A stretch of DNA of 33,360 bases from Lachnospiraceae bacterium UBA3762 (GTDB lineage Bacteria; Bacillota; Clostridia; Lachnospirales; Lachnospiraceae), in the NCBI GenBank assembly GCA_002371615.1, contig DFGA01000022.1, positions 1 to 33,360 of the forward strand. The letters are read 5' to 3'. Below, piece by piece: positions 1-6,138 of the stretch; positions within the stretch are counted from its first letter, which is position 1, and every line of letters starts with the position of its first letter. The notes beneath the pieces were generated by a model. It ran no database searches, was not told where the DNA came from, and saw only the letters and a program-made list of their open reading frames with translations. The position numbers and the translations under genes are program-made.

Positions 1-7
1 GTGACAA

Positions 8-622
8 ATGATAAGGAATATAGTCTTTGATATAAGTAATGTCCTTGCTCCGTTCAGGTTTAAAGAGTTCCTTGCGGAAAAAGGTTTTGACGCTGCGATG
101 ATAAAAAGGATTATCAAGGCTTCCGCCATGACATCGTATTGGACCGAATTTGAAAAGGGGAAACTCACGTACGATGAAGCTATGGAGGGTTTCGTCAGCA
201 CTGATCCCGGTATCGCAGATGAACTGTATAAAGCCTATGATTCATGTTCAGGTATTATGGGCAGATACGACTATACTGAAGGCTGGATAGATGTGCTTAA
301 AGAAGCCGGTTATAAGCTTTATTGCATCACCAATTTCACACCTGCCGGATACGAGCAGTGTTATGACTGCATTTCTTTTATAGAGAGATTCGACGGTTGT
401 GTTTTTTCGTTTAGAGAAGGCATCGTGAAACCGGATCCGGAGATATATAAGACACTGTTAACAAGGTATAACCTGAAAGCTGAGGAATGTGTATTTATAG
501 ACGATACAGAAGAAAATGTAGTCAGTGCCCAAAAGATTGGGTTAAAAGGAATAGTATTTACGGGATACGAAGATGCAGTTGCCAGGCTTAATAAAATAGT
601 AAACTATAGTATGGGAAGATGA
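8..622 (+). CDS. HAD-family phosphatase, YihX-like
   Basis: A 204-residue haloacid-dehalogenase-fold hydrolase, probably acting on a small phosphorylated metabolite such as a sugar phosphate in the cytoplasm. The four HAD motifs are visible: the nucleophile motif near residue 8 (FDISNVL), Thr in ITNF near residue 108, Lys in VKPDPEIY near 140 and the acidic pair in FIDDTEEN near 162. The usual DxD acid/base position is Ser here (D-I-S), as in the DxG-N-V group to which E. coli YihX belongs. The cap is helical and inserted after motif I. The stop overlaps the start of the next gene by 4 nt (ATGA), so the two are probably translated together. The substrate cannot be read from the sequence. The family call is secure. 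Confidence 0.85.
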   Translation: MIRNIVFDISNVLAPFRFKEFLAEKGFDAAMIKRIIKASAMTSYWTEFEKGKLTYDEAMEGFVSTDPGIADELYKAYDSCSGIMGRYDYTEGWIDVLKEAGYKLYCITNFTPAGYEQCYDCISFIERFDGCVFSFREGIVKPDPEIYKTLLTRYNLKAEECVFIDDTEENVVSAQKIGLKGIVFTGYEDAVARLNKIVNYSMGR

Positions 623-1494
623 ACAGGAAGAGGGCCCTAAAGATATTGGGAGCTGAAACTGATACGGACATAAGGGAGATTAAGAAGCGTTACCGTGTGC
701 TTATGAGAATGACCCATCCGGATTCGGTTAAAAAGCATGACTATCCGTATGAGGTTCATGAGATAAACGAGGCATATAATTATCTTCTGACGCACCTGTT
801 TGATGACGAAGGGCAAGATAACGGCTCCGACGGGCCGAAGATCCGCTGGAATGCCCCTGTTAATGCAAACGCATATTCACAGCGCCCGGTATATCAGTAT
901 GTGGAAGATGCCAACGGCAACATCATCGGTACCATAACCGTTGATAACGGCAGATATATGTGGATCGAGGATGAGGATTTTCCACTGTTTTTAAAGAGTC
1001 TGTATGATACAGCCAAGTCTGTGATAAGTGAGGATGATTACAAAAAGCACATCAGCAGAGCTGATGATGACGAGCTCCTTAAGGATATCACATACATTAT
1101 AGCGGGTCAGTTCTTTGGATCGGATTTAGCACTTTCACTTATGAAGCGTCAGAAGGACGGATCATATCATACAAAGGCTATGATCGAGCTTATGGGAGGA
1201 AAGATCCCAAAGGAAGGTCATGTACTTTATCCCCAGAGAGTGGAAAATCACCGGCTTTACGTCAAAGACGGCAGTGACAACGGGATCGGGTATATGACTT
1301 TCCGTGATGACAGGCTTTTGTTCGGGATTATCCCGCTCTTTGAAAGAAGCGCGGTTAAGGTTAAGATAATAGCAGGAAAATCACATAGATCATCTGCTGA
1401 TGCTGATCTGTGGATAATACCGCAACCTGAAGATAACGTAACGATAATAGAGAGCATCAACGAAAGGATAAGAAGCCGTCTTGATCAAGGGTAG
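619..1494 (+). CDS. J-domain protein with unknown C-terminal region
   Basis: A 291-residue protein with a J domain at about residues 3-60, including the HPD tripeptide at 33-35 that stimulates Hsp70 ATPase activity. No Gly/Phe-rich linker, zinc-finger repeats or DnaJ substrate domain follow, so it is not DnaJ itself but a class III-type J protein. The rest (about 85-291) is mixed alpha/beta, has no membrane segment, and I do not recognise it. An aromatic strand region around 95-125 (YQYVEDANGNIIGTI) resembles a small beta domain. It overlaps the HAD gene upstream by 4 nt and ends 6 bp from the convergent phosphatase gene, with no obvious terminator hairpin between. It probably targets DnaK to a specific client, which is inference. 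Confidence 0.75.
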   Translation: MNRKRALKILGAETDTDIREIKKRYRVLMRMTHPDSVKKHDYPYEVHEINEAYNYLLTHLFDDEGQDNGSDGPKIRWNAPVNANAYSQRPVYQYVEDANGNIIGTITVDNGRYMWIEDEDFPLFLKSLYDTAKSVISEDDYKKHISRADDDELLKDITYIIAGQFFGSDLALSLMKRQKDGSYHTKAMIELMGGKIPKEGHVLYPQRVENHRLYVKDGSDNGIGYMTFRDDRLLFGIIPLFERSAVKVKIIAGKSHRSSADADLWIIPQPEDNVTIIESINERIRSRLDQG

Positions 1495-1500
1495 GTAAGC

Positions 1501-2280
1501 TCAATGCCTTTCGTTTTCATTTTCATACCGCTCACAGAATCTTCCGGAGCAAGAAGGCTCCTCTCCTGCAATGTTAAGGTGTGTCAGATCACCTATGCGA
1601 ATAGCCCTAAAAATCGCACAGCCCTTCTCACGCTCCTCGGTGATGAGCTCTGTTACCGATGTCGGCGCTATTGCCATATACTGTAGCGGTACAAAAGGTG
1701 ATATATTCCACAGGATGGATAACAGAACCGACGTAATTCCCAGGTGACAAAAGAATGCTACGGTCTTATCGTTATTGTGCTCTGCCTTAAAAATATCCCC
1801 ATCTTTTATATACCCATGTTCATTAAGAAGCTCCAAAAACCCGTGCTTTGCCTTCTCATATACCTCAATGGTATTGCTGCATCTTACTATTTCGCTACAT
1901 TTCCATCCATCTCTGTCAAACAGTTCGGGGTGATGCGCGTAATATGACGGCAGCACGTCCCATACGATCCGCTTTCTGTATGTGCCATCCGGATTTTTTT
2001 TAAGCTCCGTTCTATATGCCTCATTTGCGGATGATGAAATATTGGGATTGAATTCGGCTGGAAATTCCATTAACCAGTCACAGGTCGTTGCTCTTATTCC
2101 AAGCTTTTTAAGGCTGTACTCTGCGGTCTTTTGAGCTCGTTTTAAAGGCGACTCATACGCCTCATCAATTCCCAATTTCTCAATGTAGTCTGCAAGACAT
2201 TTGGCCTCCAGCATCCCTTTTTTAGTTATGGTGTCGTTCTCATAATCAGGATCTGCATGCCTTATGAATATAAGTCTCAT
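1501..2280 (-). CDS. Histidine phosphatase family protein
   Basis: A 259-residue member of the histidine phosphatase (phosphoglycerate mutase-like) superfamily. The phospho-accepting histidine is in the N-terminal RHADP motif (His8). Arg48 (SPLKRAQ), a Glu near 72 and the second catalytic His179 (FFCHLG) complete the active site. The protein is longer than typical cofactor-dependent mutases because of an insert at about 75-170, so a phosphatase of unknown substrate is more likely than a glycolytic mutase. A strong GGAGGAG ribosome site sits a few bases before the ATG. A minus-strand promoter is proposed at 2417-2390, with its -35 supplied by a dispersed repeat. The gene is convergent with the J-domain gene. 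Confidence 0.85.
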   Translation of the reverse strand: MRLIFIRHADPDYENDTITKKGMLEAKCLADYIEKLGIDEAYESPLKRAQKTAEYSLKKLGIRATTCDWLMEFPAEFNPNISSSANEAYRTELKKNPDGTYRKRIVWDVLPSYYAHHPELFDRDGWKCSEIVRCSNTIEVYEKAKHGFLELLNEHGYIKDGDIFKAEHNNDKTVAFFCHLGITSVLLSILWNISPFVPLQYMAIAPTSVTELITEEREKGCAIFRAIRIGDLTHLNIAGEEPSCSGRFCERYENENERH

Positions 2281-2345
2281 ATGTAGCTCCTCCGTCTAAA
2301 TCTTATCACACAAATTAGGAGATTTATATTGCGAAATAGTAATAT

Positions 2346-2375
2346 TTGTACGTAATGCCAAGTCCGTACTATAAT
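2346..2375 (+). promoter_or_regulatory. Candidate sigma-A promoter in gene-free gap
   Basis: TTGTAC at 2346-2351 and a perfect TATAAT at 2370-2375 are separated by 18 bp. It faces right into about 300 bp with no plus-strand gene but with a palindromic repeat and a long hairpin, so it could drive a small RNA. There is no transcript evidence; the call rests on hexamer match and spacing only. Confidence 0.4.
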
Positions 2376-2389
2376 GAACAAGGAATTGT

Positions 2390-2417
2390 TTTATAAGATG
2401 ACTCATATGTATGTCAA
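2390..2417 (-). promoter_or_regulatory. Candidate promoter of the histidine phosphatase gene
   Basis: On the minus strand, TTGACA (2417 to 2412) and TATAAA (2395 to 2390) are separated by 16 bp and point at the phosphatase gene starting at 2280, which would have a leader of about 100 nt. The -35 hexamer is the outer end of the palindromic repeat at 2412-2438. The match is close to consensus, but AT-rich flanks make chance matches possible. Confidence 0.45.
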
Positions 2418-2438
2418 AAGGGACGGTTCTTTTTGACA
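2412..2438. repeat. 27-bp palindromic dispersed repeat, copy 1
   Basis: The ends TGTCAAAA and TTTTGACA are perfect 8-bp inverted repeats around a core GGGACGGTTCT. Counting G-U pairs, the whole unit folds to a 12-bp hairpin with a CGG triloop. A second copy lies in inverted orientation at 6079-6105 with 25 of 27 identical bases. I recall GGGACGGTTCT-type repeats scattered in intergenic DNA of many Clostridia, which would make this a REP-like element; that is memory, not a search result. Both termini contain outward-facing TTGACA hexamers. Confidence 0.75.
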
Positions 2439-2483
2439 ACCATTTGATAATTCATGTTTGAATCAATGGATTAAGGGAGGATT

Positions 2484-2559
2484 TGCCTGGACAGACATAA
2501 GTGCAACAGGCTGATGATCACCTTACAGCGTATGGGCTGCTGCGTGTCTGTCCACGGCA
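2484..2559. other. Long imperfect hairpin in gene-free gap (candidate structured RNA)
   Basis: Bases 2488-2497 (TGGACAGACA) pair perfectly with 2545-2554. The stem extends outward by four pairs (TGCC at 2484-2487 with GGCA at 2556-2559) across a one-base bulge. Inside, GCAACAG (2503-2509) pairs with CTGCTGC (2537-2543) with one mismatch, and GCTG (2510-2513) pairs with CAGC (2526-2529). This gives a nested, interrupted hairpin of about 76 nt. It lies downstream of the candidate promoter at 2346-2375. No T-run terminator follows it directly. It could be a small RNA or the remnant of a mobile element; I do not recognise a known riboswitch or ribozyme consensus. The rest of the 2281-2690 gap holds only AT-rich sequence. 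Confidence 0.4.
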
Positions 2560-2690
2560 TGCAATGGATCTGAAAAGCACGTATCTTTTTGCTATGAACA
2601 GATGATAACCTATATATCCTGTAATGTATAATACTTATGCTCTATACTTCGTTATAGGGTTTCCTTATATGATTGAGAACCGAAAATTTT

Positions 2691-3647
2691 TTAAAACCCG
2701 ATGGATTCTATGCTTTTGGCAAGATTAAAACCGTAGGCTTGAGTCCCGAGACAGTTGGGGTGCAGGTTATCTATGTAGTACTCTTCAAGGTGTGGCACCA
2801 ATTTTAAGCCGTCAACGATCTTTACGTTCGCATAGTATGACGCGACATGCTTTATCTTTTCGCAGTAATCCAGAAACTTCGGAATCTGTGACGGAAGATC
2901 GCCTCGCCATATGGGGGTTATGCAAAGAATGGGAGTTTTGGAACCATATAATCCGATAAGCCTTTCGTAATATCTTCTTACAGGCTCTATGGACTCATCC
3001 CCGAACTGGTTAGTACCAAGAGATACTATTATCTTATCCGGGTCATACCCGCTAAGTTCCATAAGAGAGTCAGCGTCATATATAAATGCTCCGATCCCCT
3101 GGTTTATGATGTCGTAATTTAAGATGCGGTTGGCAACACTTACATAGGTCATACCGGAGCGAAGTGGACCGTACCCCTGTGTTATTGAATCCCCAAGCCA
3201 TAACACGCGGTCTTTCTTTTGTGGGATCTTAGGCATTTGGTCTGTGCTTATCTCAAGGTCTTTGATAACAACGGTAGAATCCGCGGGAAGATATATCGTA
3301 ACGTGTTTTTCTCCTTCCGACAGACTAAACGACAATCGTCCCTCATTATCAAGCCTTTTGATGTACCTGATATCAGTGATAAGACCATCCTCGGCAAGCT
3401 CGAATGAATCCGGAGAACCCTGCCACACAAACTTGTAGTCAAAGGATACACTGTTGGCATCCGTTATAAACTCAAGTGTTTTAGCATTTGAAGCAAAGCT
3501 CCTTTCATACCAGAAGTCATTAGTCTTCCTGAAATACTCCATCTGTTCTTTTGAATGCTGATATGCGAGAAGATATCCGTCCGTATCCTCTTCGAAAAAA
3601 TATGCCCCAAAATAGTATTTCTTAAGATTTTCTGATGAAAGCTTCAT
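2691..3647 (-). CDS. SGNH/GDSL-type esterase with N-terminal beta domain
   Basis: A 318-residue, probably cytoplasmic hydrolase with no signal peptide. Residues 1 to about 140 form a beta-rich accessory domain resembling the N-terminal module of two-domain SGNH esterases. Residues 147-318 are the SGNH fold: block I GDSITQG with nucleophile Ser154, block II Gly in NQGIGA near 184, block III SLGTNQ (Asn213) and block V DNLHP with catalytic Asp293 and His296. Such enzymes remove acetyl or other acyl groups from sugars or peptides. The ribosome site AGGAGA lies 8-9 nt before the ATG. It begins 38 bp after the stop of the HAD gene at 3686, so the two form a minus-strand pair. The substrate is unknown. 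Confidence 0.85.
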   Translation of the reverse strand: MKLSSENLKKYYFGAYFFEEDTDGYLLAYQHSKEQMEYFRKTNDFWYERSFASNAKTLEFITDANSVSFDYKFVWQGSPDSFELAEDGLITDIRYIKRLDNEGRLSFSLSEGEKHVTIYLPADSTVVIKDLEISTDQMPKIPQKKDRVLWLGDSITQGYGPLRSGMTYVSVANRILNYDIINQGIGAFIYDADSLMELSGYDPDKIIVSLGTNQFGDESIEPVRRYYERLIGLYGSKTPILCITPIWRGDLPSQIPKFLDYCEKIKHVASYYANVKIVDGLKLVPHLEEYYIDNLHPNCLGTQAYGFNLAKSIESIGF

Positions 3648-3685
3648 GTGTTGCCTGTCTCCTTTTAAGTTTCATCCGCTGAAAT

Positions 3686-4342
3686 CTAGCATGTTTCCAA
3701 TATATTTATAATATCTCCGGGTGTTTTGGCAAACGTTAATGCTCCGGCTTCTTCCAAAAAGTCCTTATCCCGAAATCCCCATAGGACCGATATACAGCAA
3801 AGACCTGAATTTCTAGCCGTTAATAGGTCTACTTCCGAGTCACCGACATATACGGCCTCCGCCCGGTCGCTGCCAAGCTTTTGCATAGCGGCAAATACCG
3901 TATCGGCAGCCGGTTTTCTTTTAACTTTGGGACTTTCCCCTATTGCTACGCTTACATATTCCGAAAAGAACCGGTCATTAAGCTCTTTGACTGCGGAATC
4001 TATCTTGTTTGAAACTATTGCCATCTTATAGCCCTTCTCCTTAAGATCTTTCATAAGGTCAAGGATTCCCTCATAGGGCTTCGTCTTATCAAGACAGTGT
4101 CTGTCATAGTGATCCCGAAAGCAGGGTATCATCTCGTCTATCACTGAATCGGGTGTACCTTTGGGGATAGCACAGGAGAGTGCGTACCTTATTCCGTTTC
4201 CGAAGAACTTTCTGAATTCTTCTTTTGTACGGGGCGGCATATCAAAAAGCTCCAGTACATGATTTACGCTGTCAGTCAGGTCATCAAGGGTATCAAGTAC
4301 TGTACCGTCCATATCAAAGATCACTGTGTTTATCTTAGCCAT
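3686..4342 (-). CDS. Phosphoglycolate phosphatase-like HAD hydrolase
   Basis: A 218-residue HAD phosphatase of the Gph/PGPase/beta-phosphoglucomutase group with a helical cap. Visible motifs are FDMDGTVLDT (nucleophile Asp10 and acid/base Asp12), Ser in IVSNK near 111, the Lys motif KRKPAADT near 143 and GDSEVDLLTA near 169. All catalytic residues are present. It would hydrolyse a small phosphorylated substrate; phosphoglycolate, a sugar phosphate or pyrophosphate are all possible, so no gene symbol is given. GGAGG precedes the start by a few bases. A strong promoter lies at 4400-4372. It is the first gene of a two-gene unit with the SGNH esterase. Confidence 0.85.
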   Translation of the reverse strand: MAKINTVIFDMDGTVLDTLDDLTDSVNHVLELFDMPPRTKEEFRKFFGNGIRYALSCAIPKGTPDSVIDEMIPCFRDHYDRHCLDKTKPYEGILDLMKDLKEKGYKMAIVSNKIDSAVKELNDRFFSEYVSVAIGESPKVKRKPAADTVFAAMQKLGSDRAEAVYVGDSEVDLLTARNSGLCCISVLWGFRDKDFLEEAGALTFAKTPGDIINILETC

Positions 4343-4371
4343 ATATCCTCCGAATAAGTTATTTTTAAAAA

Positions 4372-4400
4372 TTTATACCAAGATTTTTGCGCAGTGTCAA
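4372..4400 (-). promoter_or_regulatory. Near-consensus promoter for the HAD/SGNH pair
   Basis: Reading the minus strand, TTGACA (4400 to 4395) is followed after exactly 17 bp by TATAAA (4377 to 4372), preceded by TGG as an extended -10. A second TTGACA lies 9 bp upstream (4409 to 4404). The leader to the ATG at 4342 is about 25 nt and contains the GGAGG site. Confidence 0.65.
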
Positions 4401-4451
4401 AGTTGTCAAAAGGTGTATCATTGCGACTTTAAGACGTCAAGCGATTTTAAA

Positions 4452-4480
4452 TTGTCACAAACCCGTAAATAATGTATAAT
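4452..4480 (+). promoter_or_regulatory. Sigma-A promoter for the rightward unit at 4540
   Basis: TTGTCA at 4452-4457 and a perfect TATAAT at 4475-4480 are separated by 17 bp. It faces the gene at 4540 with a leader of about 50 nt and is divergent from the promoter at 4400-4372. It could also contribute to transcription of the methyltransferase and secA downstream, since no strong terminator is evident between them. Confidence 0.65.
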
Positions 4481-4539
4481 CGTATATGTTTGTAATTTGA
4501 ACGGATCTGTTTCTATAGATCAGCTTACGGAGGGAACAC

Positions 4540-4944
4540 ATGGAGAAGGAATCGGGATGCTTTAAAGTCTGGACTGATGAGGGTGACCGTAGAATAGTAT
4601 ACTCAAGAGGTACAGGAGTTGCGCATGCTCATGAGATAGCGTGGCTCTATGAGACTATTGTCGAGCTTACGAAAGAATGGCATGATGACAAGGGCTTTGT
4701 GTATATGGCGTTTATAGAGGATCTGCAGCAGGTAAGCCCCAAGGGTAGCATTCAGTATGTCGAACTTCACAGAAACCTTGAGGCAAACGGGTGCAAGTAT
4801 ATCGCGTATATTGAAGGCAATTCCTACGAAGTTTCGGTTCAGTCATACAAGCACAAACAGATGAGCAACACACCCCGTACGGAAAATCGCTACTTCCCCA
4901 CGAAATACGAGGGATATAAGTGGTTTGAGGAGATGGGGTTTTGA
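4540..4944 (+). CDS. Small conserved-looking protein of unknown function
   Basis: A 134-residue soluble protein without signal peptide or membrane segment. The start is supported by GGAGG about 8 nt upstream and by the promoter at 4452-4480. It has an alternating strand/helix pattern, an amphipathic helix near residues 28-48, and a C-terminal block ending in Y-F-P-T-x-x-E-G-Y-K-W-F. That shape recalls SpoIIAA/STAS-like single-domain proteins, in which a final helix follows a Y/F-F-D motif, but no phosphorylatable STAS serine motif is evident and the similarity is only impressionistic. It stands just ahead of the methyltransferase with hairpins between. Function not assigned. Confidence 0.65.
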   Translation: MEKESGCFKVWTDEGDRRIVYSRGTGVAHAHEIAWLYETIVELTKEWHDDKGFVYMAFIEDLQQVSPKGSIQYVELHRNLEANGCKYIAYIEGNSYEVSVQSYKHKQMSNTPRTENRYFPTKYEGYKWFEEMGF

Positions 4945-4953
4945 AGGTGGTGT

Positions 4954-4974
4954 AAAGTTTTCTATGAAAACTTT
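4954..4974. repeat. Perfect 9-bp hairpin, 3-nt loop
   Basis: AAAGTTTTC (4954-4962) and GAAAACTTT (4966-4974) form a perfect stem with loop TAT, 10 bp after the stop of the upstream gene. It lacks a GC core and a clean T-run, so it is at best a weak attenuator rather than a standard terminator. Confidence 0.5.
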
Positions 4975-4985
4975 GCAGCACGTAG

Positions 4986-5022
4986 GCCACGCCTGAGCGA
5001 AGCGAACTTTTAATGGCGTGGC
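4986..5022. repeat. 8-bp GC-rich inverted repeat before the methyltransferase gene
   Basis: GCCACGCC (4986-4993) and GGCGTGGC (5015-5022) can form a GC-rich stem around a 21-nt loop containing GAGCGAAGCGA. It sits 12 bp before the GAAGGA ribosome site of the gene at 5047. It may shape the leader of that gene, or it may be a small repeat element. Confidence 0.45.
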
Positions 5023-5046
5023 TCTCAAGACGAGTGAAGGAATATT

Positions 5047-6078
5047 ATGAGTACTAAGAAAAAATACAGCAAGCCTTTCGGAAATCTCAACTCGCTTAAG
5101 ACCAGCTTTTTTGAGAATAATGACGGAATGCTCAAGATGGCAGACGGGATGGCGGATGTTCTCTTGATGCAGCCTAAGAGGACCAGGTGTAAGATATGCG
5201 GAGCTTTGCTTGGAGATCCGCTGTACAGAAGCCACAGGATCGGTTATATCGAATGTGAAAGGTGTGGTCATTTAAACAGTGAATGTGAAGATACGGATGA
5301 TTTCGCAAACGCTGTTTATGTTGAGGATGATTATTCGAAGAATTACAGTGCCGCGGACAGGGAAGGCTATATCCGCAGAAGGGATATGATCTATATCCCG
5401 AAGGCAGAGTATCTTCGTGACTGCTTAAAGCATGACGGCATTAATGCGGAAGATGTTGATATACTTGACATAGGGGCCGGATGCGGCTATTTTGTGTCCG
5501 CAGCAAGAGAATGCGGAATGCATGCGATAGGGATTGACGTATCCGACAGAGAGGTTGAATTCGGAAATGCAATGAATCCTGAAAAGTGGCTGACTCATGT
5601 TGGACTTAAGGATTCTATAGATTATATATCAAAATCATCGGCAAATGTTCTCTCGGCGATAGGTGTGCTTGAACATCTGGTACATCTTGACGAGAATCTC
5701 GATGCAATAAAGAATAACGAAAATATCAAATACGTGTATGCATCCGTTCCGATGTTCTCGTTCTCAAGCTGCTTTGAAGCAGCATTCCCCCACGGGTACA
5801 ACAGACATACGGGTGGAACACATACCCACCTGTTTACAAATGAGTCGATAGAAGTTATGGCCGGCAGGATCGGATTCGAGACGGCCTATGAGTGGCGGTT
5901 CGGTTCGGATATAAACGATCTGTACAGATTCCTTACTGTATCAATGAGAAAAGCCGGGAACGACCAATTGGCAGAGCGTTTTTCGGACAGGTTTGTTCCG
6001 CTTATGGACGACCTTCAGGCTGTCCTTGATAAGAGTGAGTTCTCATCGGAACTGCATTTTATTCTCAAGAGGAAATGA
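5047..6078 (+). CDS. Zinc-ribbon class I SAM methyltransferase
   Basis: A 343-residue protein. Residues 48-73 hold two CxxC pairs (Cys48/51 and Cys70/73), a zinc ribbon. The methyltransferase core follows: motif I is DILDIGAGCGYF near 138-149, and the acidic strand-2 end is IGIDVS. The ribbon plus this core is the arrangement of the family that contains sugar C-methyltransferases and many uncharacterised enzymes. A His-rich stretch near 255-270 (RHTGGTHTHLF) suggests extra metal or substrate ligands. GAAGGA lies 7 nt before the ATG. The palindromic repeat begins right after the stop. The acceptor is unknown; a glycan or small-molecule substrate is more likely than DNA because no target-recognition domain is seen. 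Confidence 0.75.
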   Translation: MSTKKKYSKPFGNLNSLKTSFFENNDGMLKMADGMADVLLMQPKRTRCKICGALLGDPLYRSHRIGYIECERCGHLNSECEDTDDFANAVYVEDDYSKNYSAADREGYIRRRDMIYIPKAEYLRDCLKHDGINAEDVDILDIGAGCGYFVSAARECGMHAIGIDVSDREVEFGNAMNPEKWLTHVGLKDSIDYISKSSANVLSAIGVLEHLVHLDENLDAIKNNENIKYVYASVPMFSFSSCFEAAFPHGYNRHTGGTHTHLFTNESIEVMAGRIGFETAYEWRFGSDINDLYRFLTVSMRKAGNDQLAERFSDRFVPLMDDLQAVLDKSEFSSELHFILKRK

Positions 6079-6105
6079 TGACAAAAAGAACCGTCCCTCT
6101 TGACA
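6079..6105. repeat. 27-bp palindromic dispersed repeat, copy 2 (inverted)
   Basis: This is the reverse complement of the repeat at 2412-2438 with two differences (25/27). It begins at the base after the TGA of the methyltransferase gene and ends 33 bp before secA. Its right end is TTGACA (6100-6105), but no good -10 lies at the right distance, so it is not a convincing secA promoter. Confidence 0.75.
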
Positions 6106-6138
6106 ACTTTTGAAACTATATAGTTACGGAGATTTAGT

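Noticed and set aside
2511..2577. Possible hammerhead ribozyme: CTGATGA at 2511 with CTGAAA about 60 nt on
   Set aside because: The bases flanking these motifs cannot form the required stem II, and no cleavage-site helix is present; a chance match.
4843..5271. Minus-strand open frame across the gap before the methyltransferase
   Set aside because: It overlaps two sense genes and the hairpins, and has no plausible start signal or homology pattern.
6100..6124. secA promoter using TTGACA of the repeat
   Set aside because: The only -10-like sequence (TATAGT at 6119) is 13 bp away, too close for normal sigma-A recognition.
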